Shown piece after piece: positions 8,415-16,743 of a stretch of 64,000 nucleotides of DNA. The position numbers and the translations under genes are program-made. Source of the DNA: JAHCIE01 sp034431435 (GTDB lineage Bacteria; Chloroflexota; Anaerolineae; Epilineales; JAHCIE01); NCBI GenBank assembly GCA_034431435.1, contig DAOUDG010000089.1, positions 19,739 through 83,738 of the forward strand, read 5' to 3'. Position 1 is the first letter of the stretch; each line of letters begins with the position of its first letter. Under the pieces are notes generated by a model, which did not search any database, was not told where the DNA came from, and was given only the letters and a program-made list of their open reading frames with translations.

Positions 8415-8618
8415 TCACGAGCCGCCCTTACGAGGCCCTTGCCGCGTCGCCCACCATAGCCCACCACCGGCGAAGGCCAGCAGGCCCAGGCACGTCGTTG
8501 CCGCGACCAGCGACCCGCCCCAGCCCATGCTCTCGCCCAACTTGTAGCCCATCCACCAGAAGCGATAAGCCAGGTAGATAGCCAGCGCAATCATGAACAC
8601 GATGCCGAGCCGATTCAT
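8415..8618 (-). CDS. Small two-helix membrane protein
   Basis: 67 residues if started at the ATG at 8618 (MNRLGIVF); an upstream GTG at 8642 would add eight. Two hydrophobic stretches (IVFMIALAIYLAYRFWW and LVAATTCLGLLAFAGGGLWW) predict two membrane helices and a short basic tail. I recognise no family. It lies 31 bases upstream of sulP on the same strand, so it may be co-transcribed with the transporter. Confidence 0.6.
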   Translation of the reverse strand: MNRLGIVFMIALAIYLAYRFWWMGYKLGESMGWGGSLVAATTCLGLLAFAGGGLWWATRQGPRKGGS

Positions 8619-8725
8619 GCCTGCCGCGTTTCTAGGGGTCACGCCGCGACCCGATTGAGTGGGGGGTAGGGAACGAGGTCATTATACGCCGCGCGTCGCG
8701 GCGGCACAAGAATGCCGACGCTGAA

Positions 8726-8754
8726 TTGCGCGGTCTGGCAACCTGCGCCATAAT
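8726..8754 (+). promoter_or_regulatory. Possible sigma-70 promoter for the AGPS-like gene
   Basis: TTGCGC (8726-8731), a 17-base spacer, and CATAAT (8749-8754), which differs from TATAAT at one base. The next gene starts at 8786 with AGGAG at 8774-8778. The -35 match is weak. Confidence 0.4.
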
Positions 8755-8785
8755 TTCGCCCCGACATCAGCTCAGGAGTAGAGGT

Positions 8786-10552
8786 ATGGCCGACAAAGAC
8801 CTTGACCGACGTGCTGGCGCCCTGGACGATACGCTCTGGGGCCACAAGTGGGGTTTCAAGGATACCCGCTTCGTCGTGCGCCCCGACCGCTCAGTGTACG
8901 TGACAGGCAGCCGCTATGCCATCTCCGGCCCCGATATGCCGGATTTCATTCCCTTTGCCGAGGAGATGCTCCAGATCAAGTTTGACCTGGCCGACTTGAA
9001 ACCGGAGCGCCAGGACAAGCCCGTGCCGTCGCCGCGCGTGAACCCTGCCTTCACCCGCGCCCTGGCCGAGGCGTTCCCCGCCACGCAGGTCAGCCAGGAC
9101 GACGATGAGCGTCTGCTGCACAGCCACGGTCAGACCACCGCCGATGAGGTCTACAAGGTGCTGTACAGCGCGCTGGAACGGGTGGCCGACCTGGTCGTCT
9201 ATCCGGAGTCGGAGGCCGATGCCGAGCGCATCGTTCTCCTGGCGCAGACCCACAATGTGGTACTCGTGCCCTATGGGGGTGGCACAAGTGTCAGCGCGGC
9301 CCTCAAGCTGCCCGCCGACGAGGACCGCATGATCGTTGTGGTGGACATGCGCCGCATGAACAGAATCGAGTGGATCGACCGCGAGAATTACCGGGCCAGT
9401 GTCCAGGCCGGCATCACCGGCCGGCAGTTGGAGGAGGCGCTGGCCGCCGAGGGCTTTACCAGCGGCCACGAGCCAGACAGTATGGAGCTGTCAACCCTGG
9501 GCGGCTGGATTGCTACCAACGCCAGTGGCATGAAGAAGAACCGCTACGGCAACATCGAGGACATCGTCGAGAATATCACGATGGTCACGCCGCGTGGGGT
9601 GGTGGAGCAGGCGGCAGCCATGCCGCGCATCGCCCTGGGCATGCAGTTACAGAATCTACTCTTCGGCAGCGAAGGCAATCTGGGCCTGATCACACGGGCT
9701 GTCATTCGCCTGTACAGGCTGCCCGAGGTCAAGAAGTATGGCTCGCTGGTGTTCCCCGACTTCGAGACCGGCGTCGCTTTCCTGTATGCCCTGACCCGAG
9801 CCGGGGTGCTGCCGGCCAGTATCCGCTTGGTGGACAATATCCAGTTTCGCTTCGGCCAGGCCCTCAAGCCGCGCCCCACGCGGCAGCAAGCCCTGGTGGG
9901 CAAGGCCCAGAAGGCGTATTTGCTGCGGGTGAAGGGCTTCGACCCCCATACATTGTGCGCAGCGACTATCGTGATGGAAGGTTCGGCCGACGAGGTGGCC
10001 TACCAGGAGAAGATCGTCAACCGGCTGGCGGCCCAGTATGGTGGCGTGGCGGGCGGCGCGGCCAACGGTCGACGCGGCTATATGCTGACCTACGCCATCG
10101 CCTACATCCGAGACTTCCTTATCGACTACCAGATTCTCGGCGAGACCTACGAGACGACCGTCCCGTGGGACAAGATTCGCGAGGTCATCGACGCCGTGAC
10201 GCGCAAGGCCGAAGAGCAGCACCAGGCCTACGGGCTACCGGGCCGCGCCTATGTCTCGCCGCGCATCACGCAACTCTATCATACCGGCGTGTGCATCTAC
10301 TTCACCCACGGCTTCTGTGCGAAGGGCGTCCGCGACCCCGATCGTGTCTTCAGCGCGATCGAGCACAGTCTGCGCGAGACGATCATCGCCCATGGCGGCT
10401 CTATTTCTCACCACCACGGTGTGGGCAAGATTCGCAAGGACTTCATGGGCGACACCATCTCGCCCACGACTGTTGAGCTGCTCAAGGCCGTCAAGCAGGC
10501 CGACGATCCCGACAACATCTTCGGCATTCGCAACAACATCTTCACCGACTAG
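8786..10552 (+). CDS. Alkyldihydroxyacetonephosphate-synthase-like FAD enzyme
   Basis: 588 residues of the FAD-binding oxidase (PCMH/vanillyl-alcohol-oxidase) superfamily, closest in look to alkyl-DHAP synthase (AGPS). AGPS exchanges the acyl chain of acyl-DHAP for a fatty alcohol and makes the first ether bond of ether lipids. The FAD domain spans roughly residues 140-330 (VVYPESEADAERIVLLA, PYGGGTSVS, STLGGWIATNASGMKKNRYG). The C-terminal GGSISHHHGVGKIRKDF contains the HHHG signature typical of AGPS, and length matches the bacterial enzymes. The ATG at 8786 has AGGAG eight bases upstream; an earlier ATG at 8726 falls in the promoter region. It converges with a WS/DGAT-like acyltransferase, five bases apart. 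Glycolate-oxidase-like activity is the main alternative. Confidence 0.8.
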   Translation: MADKDLDRRAGALDDTLWGHKWGFKDTRFVVRPDRSVYVTGSRYAISGPDMPDFIPFAEEMLQIKFDLADLKPERQDKPVPSPRVNPAFTRALAEAFPATQVSQDDDERLLHSHGQTTADEVYKVLYSALERVADLVVYPESEADAERIVLLAQTHNVVLVPYGGGTSVSAALKLPADEDRMIVVVDMRRMNRIEWIDRENYRASVQAGITGRQLEEALAAEGFTSGHEPDSMELSTLGGWIATNASGMKKNRYGNIEDIVENITMVTPRGVVEQAAAMPRIALGMQLQNLLFGSEGNLGLITRAVIRLYRLPEVKKYGSLVFPDFETGVAFLYALTRAGVLPASIRLVDNIQFRFGQALKPRPTRQQALVGKAQKAYLLRVKGFDPHTLCAATIVMEGSADEVAYQEKIVNRLAAQYGGVAGGAANGRRGYMLTYAIAYIRDFLIDYQILGETYETTVPWDKIREVIDAVTRKAEEQHQAYGLPGRAYVSPRITQLYHTGVCIYFTHGFCAKGVRDPDRVFSAIEHSLRETIIAHGGSISHHHGVGKIRKDFMGDTISPTTVELLKAVKQADDPDNIFGIRNNIFTD

Positions 10553-10557
10553 CGCCG

Positions 10558-12087
10558 CTACTGGCCCTGCGGCTGGTGCACGCGGCAGTAGGGGGAGCCG
10601 GGCAGCGGGTAGTTGCGGCAGGGCGCGCCGCTCTTGGTGGTGGCGGCGCATCGCGTTGTGGCGGGGCGCGGTGTCGCCGCCGCCTCGGCTGCGGCAGTGG
10701 CGCGGGCAACCTCGCCCAGTTGCTCGAACTCGATGCGGAAGCGGTCGGTGATGACGTGCGGGTCGGGCACAATACCCGCGTCGCTGATGACGCCCAGCGT
10801 GACCTCGCCGTTGTAGCTGAAGATGCTGATGCCGACGCTCATGTCGATGGCGTGAGGAACCCAGAACAGCATATGCTCGATGGGGCTACCCGCCAGGTAG
10901 AGCTTGCGACGTGGCCCCGCCACGTTGGTGAACACCACCCCCGCCTTGCTGGAAAACAGCGCCGATACCAGGTCCTCAGTGGTTTTCGGCGTGCGGCCCA
11001 TGACCGACATCACCGCCAGCAGCACCGCCGCCTCCGGTGATCGCTTGATACGGTCCATGGCCCGTTTGGTGGCCCGCAGTCGGTCGAGCGGCCGGGATTC
11101 GCCCACCGGCAGCGGCAGGAACACCAGGCCGAACTCGTTGCCCAGGTCGAAGGCTTTCTCCGGTCGCCGCAGATCGACGGGGACCACGGCGCGCAGGGTG
11201 GTCTGCCCCAGGTCCGCGCCGCGCAGGGTCAGGTAGTGGCGAAGCGCGCCGGCCATGCCCGCCACCAGCACATCGTTGACCGTGGCGTTGAGGGCGCGAC
11301 CGATGGCCTTGACGGCGTCAAGGGGCACTGGGTCGGAGTAGGCCACGCGCTGCTGGCCGGTCAGGTGGCCGTGGAGGGGTGCGGCGCTGTCGGGCATCTT
11401 GACGGCGGTCAGGGCAGCGATGCCGACGCCCTCGGCCGCTAGGCGCGCCTTGTGCAGGGTGTCCGTCGGGTGTGTCACCAGATCGAGGCTATCTTGGACC
11501 AGTCCGCCGACGGCCTTCGCCGGGCCGGTGACGAGACGGGTGGGGTGGAACAGGGTGTCGAGCATGCCGCCGCGCTTTTTCCTGGCCTTGACGGGTAGTG
11601 GGACCAGCGATGCATCGGGGGTCTCGTCCAGCAGGAGGGTACTCACGGCCATCATGGCCGTGCCGTCGGCGATGCAGTGGTGGAAGCGGGTAATCACGGC
11701 GCTGCCGCCGCCCACGTTGTCGACGACGTGAACCTGCCACAGGGGGCGCTCGTAGTCGATGCTGGTGCTCGCCAGGTCATCGATGAGGGCGAGCAGATCA
11801 TCCTTCGTTCCCGGCGCTGGGAGGGCGACGTGATGCACGTGATTGTCGATGTCGAAGAGGGGGTCTGGCTCCCAATATAGCGTCGGGGTGGGCAGCATGC
11901 GCTCAACGACGCGGGAGCGGAAGCGCGAGAAGGGCAGTAGCCGCTCGGCGAAGACGTCTCTCACACGCTGGAAGTCGACAGGCGTTCCCAACACGACCAG
12001 GCTGGTCACCATGACGTGGTTGGCTGGCCGGTCCATGCGGTACCATACGCTGTCGACCGGGCTAAGGGGGATTGTCGTGCCGGACAT
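10558..12087 (-). CDS. Wax ester synthase/diacylglycerol acyltransferase-like protein with Cys-rich tail
   Basis: 509 residues of the bacterial WS/DGAT family, which makes wax esters or triacylglycerol from acyl-CoA and an alcohol or diacylglycerol. The catalytic HHxxxDG motif is HHCIADG at residues 136-142; the C-terminal DUF1298-like half is present (VNDVLVAGMAGALRHYL, FTNVAGPRRKLYLAGSP). After this comes an Ala-rich linker and a final ~30-residue segment with CX9CX10CX2H spacing (CAATTKSGAPC...PGSPYCRVH). It looks like the small putative zinc-binding motif seen in unrelated proteins and is not part of standard WS/DGAT enzymes. The ATG at 12087 has GGAGG close upstream. It ends head-to-head with the AGPS-like gene, suggesting a lipid-modification locus. 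Confidence 0.86.
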   Translation of the reverse strand: MSGTTIPLSPVDSVWYRMDRPANHVMVTSLVVLGTPVDFQRVRDVFAERLLPFSRFRSRVVERMLPTPTLYWEPDPLFDIDNHVHHVALPAPGTKDDLLALIDDLASTSIDYERPLWQVHVVDNVGGGSAVITRFHHCIADGTAMMAVSTLLLDETPDASLVPLPVKARKKRGGMLDTLFHPTRLVTGPAKAVGGLVQDSLDLVTHPTDTLHKARLAAEGVGIAALTAVKMPDSAAPLHGHLTGQQRVAYSDPVPLDAVKAIGRALNATVNDVLVAGMAGALRHYLTLRGADLGQTTLRAVVPVDLRRPEKAFDLGNEFGLVFLPLPVGESRPLDRLRATKRAMDRIKRSPEAAVLLAVMSVMGRTPKTTEDLVSALFSSKAGVVFTNVAGPRRKLYLAGSPIEHMLFWVPHAIDMSVGISIFSYNGEVTLGVISDAGIVPDPHVITDRFRIEFEQLGEVARATAAAEAAATPRPATTRCAATTKSGAPCRNYPLPGSPYCRVHQPQGQ

Positions 12088-12221
12088 GCGCGCCTCCAGG
12101 ATCGAGCCGTCCCAAATTGGGGGGATGGCGGTTTTCCCTATGATACGCTAATGCCGCCTGGATGCAATGGATATCGGTGGAGGGGCCGCACCGACAGAGG
12201 AAGGCTTCGCCACTGACGGAC

Positions 12222-12281
12222 CCAAGACGAAGGACCGAGGACCAATGGGAACTCCCGGATCGGTCCCCGGTCTTCCGTTGG
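12222..12281. repeat. Imperfect palindrome, GACGAAGGACC family
   Basis: CCAAGACGAAGGACC on the left and GGTCCCCGGTCTTCCGTTGG on the right form an imperfect hairpin just beyond the stop of the dioxygenase-like lipoprotein gene. The same words recur at 14603-14651 and 41780-41838. It may also act as a transcription terminator for the minus-strand gene. Confidence 0.5.
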
Positions 12282-12283
12282 CT

Positions 12284-13078
12284 TTAGCGTCCCGGCAGGA
12301 CGAAGTGGAATGTGCCCACCTCGCCGTCGGCGGCTGGCTGCACGTCGGCGAGCAGCCTGGCGTTGTAGATACTATCGCGGGTGTTGGCTGTCTCACCGGG
12401 GAAGTAGACCTGCGTGGTCAGGACGGGACCGTTGGGCGCGCTGACCTTGACGTGGATGTGGCGAGTGCGGCCGGGGTACAAGCCGGGGATGACGGTCTCC
12501 AACTCGTAGCGGCCGTTAGCGTCCGTGAGCTGGTAACCGCGTAGCTTGTAGCCGGCGTTGTCGTACTGCCCGTCGGCGTCGGCCTGCCAGAAGTCGACGC
12601 GGGCGTTGGCGACGGGCTTGCAGTCGGCGGTGAAGACGTAGCCGCTCAGGATGAGCTTCGTGCCGCTCATGCCGGACTGGAGCAGGTCGGTCGCCTGGGG
12701 TGGGTTGGCTTTGTAGTAGGGTCCTTCGGTTTGGGCGGGCGTCACTGCACCGACGGTGCATGCGCCGGCCGGGGCTGCGGCCTGGGCGACGGTGGGGGCG
12801 GCTGTCGGTTGGACCGGCGTGGCGGTGGGGGCGCTCGTGGGCCGTGCGGTGGGGGCGGCGGTGGGCGCGCTCGTGGGCGCTGTGGTTGGCGGTGCTGGGG
12901 CCGTCGTGGGGACGGCCGGCGCGGCGGTGGGCTGGACCGGCGCGGCGGGGATGGGGGTGGCCTGTGCCTGGGCCACGGGCGCGGCCGGGGGCGACGCCGG
13001 GGTCGTGTTGCAGGCGGCTAGCAGCGCGGGCAGGGCGAGCGCCAGGGAAACGTAGCGAAGCCGTGGGCCAAAACGCAT
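12284..13078 (-). CDS. Lipoprotein with intradiol-dioxygenase-like domain
   Basis: 264 residues. The signal peptide ends in a lipobox (LLAAC, Cys23), so the mature protein should be a lipid-anchored extracytoplasmic protein. Residues ~25-105 are a low-complexity Pro/Ala/Thr linker. The C-terminal ~150 residues match the intradiol ring-cleavage dioxygenase fold (PF00775): TEGPYYKANPP supplies the first Tyr, GRYELETVIPGLYPGRTRHIHVKV the second Tyr, the Arg and the two His ligands of the non-heme iron. All four ligands seem kept, so it may be catalytic on catechol-like compounds outside the cytoplasm. Good SD (AAGGAG) before the ATG at 13078. Substrate is unknown. Confidence 0.86.
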   Translation of the reverse strand: MRFGPRLRYVSLALALPALLAACNTTPASPPAAPVAQAQATPIPAAPVQPTAAPAVPTTAPAPPTTAPTSAPTAAPTARPTSAPTATPVQPTAAPTVAQAAAPAGACTVGAVTPAQTEGPYYKANPPQATDLLQSGMSGTKLILSGYVFTADCKPVANARVDFWQADADGQYDNAGYKLRGYQLTDANGRYELETVIPGLYPGRTRHIHVKVSAPNGPVLTTQVYFPGETANTRDSIYNARLLADVQPAADGEVGTFHFVLPGR

Positions 13079-13270
13079 AGGGGTACTCCTTGCGGCCGCC
13101 GACTCGAAGTCGTGGCGAGAACGGGAAGCTCGCTTCCAGCGGGCTGGCGTGGGTGCGGCCAGCCGGGGTTGGAACGGGTCTGGTCGGTGAGCCGGCCGAG
13201 GCAGGCTTCGCGCGGCGCCGGGCGAGGACCTGACTATAGTCTAGACCGCCACGGATGTTGGCGCAATTCC

Positions 13271-13966
13271 TCACGCCCGTGCAGGGCGGGGCACGGCGCG
13301 GTGGCGGTGGAGGATACGGTACACAGTCAGCGCCGCGACGCTGGCGGTGGCGAGGCCGTACATGCCCAGGACGAGGAAGTTGCCGTTGTCCGTACCCGCC
13401 AGTAGACCGTGCAGCGTGACGAGGACGAAGACGACGAAGGTTCCGTAGTGGAGGCTGCGCCACGCGCGGTGGCCGATGACGCGCCGTAAATAGTAGGTGA
13501 GGGTGGCGGGCAGCGCGACATACAGGGCCAGCTGGCCCAGGCCGACCCACAGGGGGCGATACTCGGAACTGGCGAAGGGCACGAGTAACTGGCCGATGGT
13601 GTAGCCGATGTAGCGGTCGCCGAGCAGGACCAGGACGTGAACAGTGATGAAGGCCAGGGCCAGCAAGCCGCTGAACTGGTGCAGGTCAACGACCGTCGGC
13701 CCGCCCGGCCAGGCCCGCGCCAGGCGGTTGGTGATGCTCAGGCCCAGCATGACGGACAGCCACACCAGGCCGTAGCCGACCAGCCCCGCCGCCCGCGACG
13801 TGTACCAGTAAGCTTTGGGAGCAGAGCCGCTCAGGGCGGCGAGCCAGCCGTCGACCCAGCCGGGGGCGATGACGGCGACGGCGAAGGCAGCAGCCAGGAT
13901 GCCCAGCAACGTCAGCAGGATGATGTTGACCGACAGCACAACAGGCAGGGTTTTTGAGTCGTCCAT
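13271..13966 (-). CDS. Ferric-reductase-like transmembrane protein (MsrQ/YedZ-like)
   Basis: 231 residues with about six hydrophobic helices, resembling the heme-binding ferric reductase-like transmembrane domain (PF01794). His in DLHQFSGLLALAFITVHVLVLL and RSLHYGTFVVFVLVTLHGLLAG are placed as in heme b ligands. Flavin- and NADH-binding domains are absent, so it would need a partner to receive or give electrons. The reading frame extends upstream through the neighbouring gene, but homology starts at MDDSKTLPVV (ATG 13966). It follows the Pro/Gln-rich membrane protein by 28 bases, probably in one transcript. Confidence 0.8.
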   Translation of the reverse strand: MDDSKTLPVVLSVNIILLTLLGILAAAFAVAVIAPGWVDGWLAALSGSAPKAYWYTSRAAGLVGYGLVWLSVMLGLSITNRLARAWPGGPTVVDLHQFSGLLALAFITVHVLVLLGDRYIGYTIGQLLVPFASSEYRPLWVGLGQLALYVALPATLTYYLRRVIGHRAWRSLHYGTFVVFVLVTLHGLLAGTDNGNFLVLGMYGLATASVAALTVYRILHRHRAVPRPARA

Positions 13967-13994
13967 GTTACCTACGGCGTTGGGAGAGGTGGGA

Positions 13995-14444
13995 TCAGCG
14001 CGAGGAGCGTGTGCGGGCCTGGGGTCGTGCGGCTGGCTGCTGAGGCTGAACCTGCGGCTGGCGCGGCTGAACCTGAGGCTGCTGGGGCTGCTGGGGCTGA
14101 ACCTGGGGCTGCTGGGGCTGGACCTTGGGTAGCTGCGACGGCGTTGGCGTCGCAGCAGGGCGCGGCGTCGCCGCGGGTTGCGACGGCGTGGTGGGCCGAG
14201 ACTGGCGGCGCTCCTGGCGGGCTGGAGGCTGCGTGGGGATGGCCGTCGGCGCGGCGGCGGGGCTGAGTGGGGCGTCGGGCGCGGCGAGGGCGTCTGCCTG
14301 TAGGGCGGTCTGAGCGTCGCTACCGGCCAGGATGCCAAAGCCGCCCACGGCCAGGCCGACCGACAGGGCGACGAGGGAGGTCTTGGCGACCAGAAGCGCG
14401 TTCTTGTTCTTGGGGCGGCGCGCCCTGCGTGTGGGTTCAGGCAT
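13995..14444 (-). CDS. Membrane-anchored Pro/Gln-rich low-complexity protein
   Basis: 149 residues: a short Lys/Arg-rich N terminus, one membrane helix (TSLVALSVGLAVGGFGILAG), then an Ala/Pro/Thr region and a tail of QPQ/QPQQP repeats ending in basic residues. No family is recognised. The SD (GGGAG) and orderly spacing before the ferric-reductase-like gene support it as real. Such a tail could span the cell envelope. It might be a c-type electron carrier partner, but there is no CxxCH. Confidence 0.62.
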   Translation of the reverse strand: MPEPTRRARRPKNKNALLVAKTSLVALSVGLAVGGFGILAGSDAQTALQADALAAPDAPLSPAAAPTAIPTQPPARQERRQSRPTTPSQPAATPRPAATPTPSQLPKVQPQQPQVQPQQPQQPQVQPRQPQVQPQQPAARPQARTRSSR

Positions 14445-14602
14445 GGGTCAATCTCCCGCGCCGCTCGGAGTCCGAGGGAACGCTGCCGCGAGGAGCAGCC
14501 GGTGAGACGGCGCACGGGAGATGATATACGGCGCGGCTGAGATGCTGCTGAGAGCGGGCTTAGAGAAGCGTAAGAGGGCGAAGGGTGACCGAAGAGAGCC
14601 AA

Positions 14603-14651
14603 GGGCGGAGGGCCAGGGACCGATCCAGAAGGTCCTCTTGGCCCTCCGCCC
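14603..14651. terminator. Strong palindrome after the C39-like gene
   Basis: A perfect 13-base stem (GGGCGGAGGGCCA at 14603-14615 with TGGCCCTCCGCCC at 14639-14651) plus an inner 5-base stem. It lies 17 bases beyond the minus-strand stop at 14669, so it may terminate that transcript. It carries no T-run and shares the GGACC...GGTCC words of the repeat family at 12222 and 41780. Confidence 0.5.
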
Positions 14652-14668
14652 TCGGTCCTTCGTCTGTG

Positions 14669-15793
14669 CTAGAGTCCCGGCAAGGTTGCCAGCCGCTCGG
14701 CGGCCTCGGTTGCCTGGGAGTCGGCGTCGATGGCACGCTGGTAGGCCGCGCGGGCCTCGCCCAGGCGGCCCAGGCCGCGCAAGGCCTCGGCCTTCTGGAG
14801 CCACAGCGCGCTGCTGGTCCCGCCGCCGAAGCCGCTGTCGCGCCCGCCGATGCTGCCGCCGCGAGCGATGGCCGTCTCGACAGCGTCCAGCGCCTCCTGG
14901 TAGCGCCCAACCTTGTTGAGGAGCTTGATGCGCGTCGCGCTGGTGTTGGATGAGCCGCCTGGGCCACCGATGCCGGGGCCGCTGCGCCCGCTGGGGGAGC
15001 GGTCGAGGGTGTCCAGAGCCTCCTGGTAGCGTTCGGCGCCGGTCAGGGCCTCCACGAGGCGACTCCAGGCCTGGCGGTCGTCGGGCTGCTCGGCGACCGC
15101 AGCGCGCACGTCGGGCAGGGCGCGGCTGTACATGCCCACGTCGCTCCAGTCGTTGCCGAGGATGGCGGCTACCAGGGGCGCTTGCTCAGGGCGGTAGATG
15201 GGGAGGTAGCGGTTCCAACTGTAGCCCAGTTGTTCCCAGCGCGCGTCGAAGCTGGCGTAGGGGATGGCGAGGTTGGGGCCAAGTAGCGAGTCGTTGACGT
15301 AGAAGACACCGACTTTGTCGTCGTAGCCCTGCACCACCCGAAAGTGGCCGACCCGGTAGGACTCGCTGACGTACTGCAGTACGATGACGGGGATGTCGTT
15401 GGCGACGAGGGCCTTGATGATGTCATCGTTGCCGTTGATGCGTGGTTTCGTCGCCAGGCCAAACCTGGCTACGTAGGGGGCGATGACCTGCCAGCCCATG
15501 CCGCGACTCTCGGCGTAGGGGCGCAACACCTGGCGCGCGGCCTCCTGCGAGACGTCGAAGCCGTAGTAGCTCAGCACCGATACAACCGAGGCCGGACCGC
15601 AGTTGTTGAGAGTCTGGACGCTGTGCTTGAGCTGGCCGATGAAGTAGCGGGCAGGAGCCTCGCGGGGCGTGATCCCCGCCTCCTCGGCGCTCCGATCGTA
15701 AGCGGGGCTTGCCCACACCGGCGACGCGCCCACCATGAGTAGCAGCGCGGTCGCCACGGTCAACAGCCAGGTCAGGCCACGTAGTCGAGGCAT
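14669..15793 (-). CDS. Exported C39-like peptidase-fold protein with TPR tail
   Basis: 374 residues. A signal peptide (to about residue 28) is followed by a papain-like C39 domain: Cys65 in NNCGPASV, His150 in VGHFRVVQGYDD and Asp168 in FYVNDS form the expected triad. From about residue 225 on there are TPR-like helical repeats (RYQEALDTLDRS, KAEALRGLGRLGEARAAYQRAI) split by Gly/Ser-rich loops. It probably cleaves or binds peptides outside the membrane. The ATG at 15793 is preceded by AGGAAGGA at ideal distance; an ATG at 15817 overlapping the stop of the upstream gene is the alternative. It is co-oriented with the beta-lactamase-fold gene. Confidence 0.82.
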   Translation of the reverse strand: MPRLRGLTWLLTVATALLLMVGASPVWASPAYDRSAEEAGITPREAPARYFIGQLKHSVQTLNNCGPASVVSVLSYYGFDVSQEAARQVLRPYAESRGMGWQVIAPYVARFGLATKPRINGNDDIIKALVANDIPVIVLQYVSESYRVGHFRVVQGYDDKVGVFYVNDSLLGPNLAIPYASFDARWEQLGYSWNRYLPIYRPEQAPLVAAILGNDWSDVGMYSRALPDVRAAVAEQPDDRQAWSRLVEALTGAERYQEALDTLDRSPSGRSGPGIGGPGGSSNTSATRIKLLNKVGRYQEALDAVETAIARGGSIGGRDSGFGGGTSSALWLQKAEALRGLGRLGEARAAYQRAIDADSQATEAAERLATLPGL

Positions 15794-15813
15794 GCGTCTA
15801 TCCTTCCTAAGAG

Positions 15814-16743
15814 TCATGGCTCAATCGACAGGCCACTCAGTTCCATGTGGATGAGCCGCGCGACTGTCTCCACGGTCTCCACGCCATACTCGAAACTCGG
15901 TTGGTCGTTCGTCAGGATGACGAGGGTGTAGGGCGCGCCGTCGGGTGGCACGAGGTAGCCTACGCTGTTGATCCACCAGCCCTCCTCAGCCCAGTACCAG
16001 CCGTCTTTCAGCCCCAGCTGCGCGCCGTCGGGCAGCGCGTCGGGCAGGCCGGCGGTCACGCCCCAGCGTTGGTCGAGGGCCTCGATGTTGCCCATCAGTG
16101 TCAGCGCCGCTACCTGACCGTTGACGTCGAGGGCGTCGCCCTCGATCAGCTTCGCCAACAGCAACGCCAGCGCGCGCGGGGTGGCCGTCGAAGCGCCCCA
16201 GTAACCCTCGGCGTCCGGCTCGATGTCGGTCACGCCCACCGAGCGCAGATACGCGCTCACGCCAACAGCTCCGCCGACCGCGTTCCACAGCCGGTCGGCG
16301 GCGGCGTTGTCGCTGAGGGAGATCATGGCCCACAGGTCTTCGGCCTCGGCATCGCTCAGCGTGCGGCCCTCGTCGGCGACTTGTCGCAGCAGGGTCAGCA
16401 TGATCGGCGTCTTGGCCACGCTCGCCAGGTAGAAAGACGTGTTGCCCGCCGTCGCGAAGACCACGGCGCGGTCGGGCACGGCCACGCCGACGCCTACCAG
16501 CCCTGCCCGGGTGGCGAGGTAGTCGGCCGCCGCCGGCGACAGGGTGGCCAGGGGGGCATCGCGCAGGCGCAGCGCGCGGCGCGGGTTGGGTAGGGGGTCG
16601 GCATGGGCCGGGGCCACCGGGGCGAGGAAGAGGCAGGTGAAGGTGGCGATGAGGGCAGCCAGGGCGACCAGGCGAGACAGCAACGGCACAGGGCTATTCC
16701 TCAGCGGATGGGGCGCGTCAAGGGCGCTACCGTGTCTAACCAT
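15814..16743 (-). CDS. Exported class A beta-lactamase-fold serine hydrolase
   Basis: 309 residues with a long hydrophobic signal segment (residues 20-48, ending APAHA). The penicilloyl-serine-transferase motifs are present: SVAK (Ser108, Lys111), SDN (144-146) and KDG in LGLKDGWYW in place of KTG. This places it in the beta-lactamase-2 (PF13354) group of class A-like hydrolases; many of these are not antibiotic-resistance enzymes but act on the cell wall or are uncharacterised. It is translationally close to the C39-like gene, so the pair probably works outside the membrane. Resistance function should not be assumed from sequence. Confidence 0.82.
   Translation of the reverse strand: MVRHGSALDAPHPLRNSPVPLLSRLVALAALIATFTCLFLAPVAPAHADPLPNPRRALRLRDAPLATLSPAAADYLATRAGLVGVGVAVPDRAVVFATAGNTSFYLASVAKTPIMLTLLRQVADEGRTLSDAEAEDLWAMISLSDNAAADRLWNAVGGAVGVSAYLRSVGVTDIEPDAEGYWGASTATPRALALLLAKLIEGDALDVNGQVAALTLMGNIEALDQRWGVTAGLPDALPDGAQLGLKDGWYWAEEGWWINSVGYLVPPDGAPYTLVILTNDQPSFEYGVETVETVARLIHMELSGLSIEP

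Noticed and set aside
12731..13055. Gly-rich plus-strand frames opposite the dioxygenase-like lipoprotein
   Set aside because: They are the complement of the Pro/Ala/Thr linker repeat.
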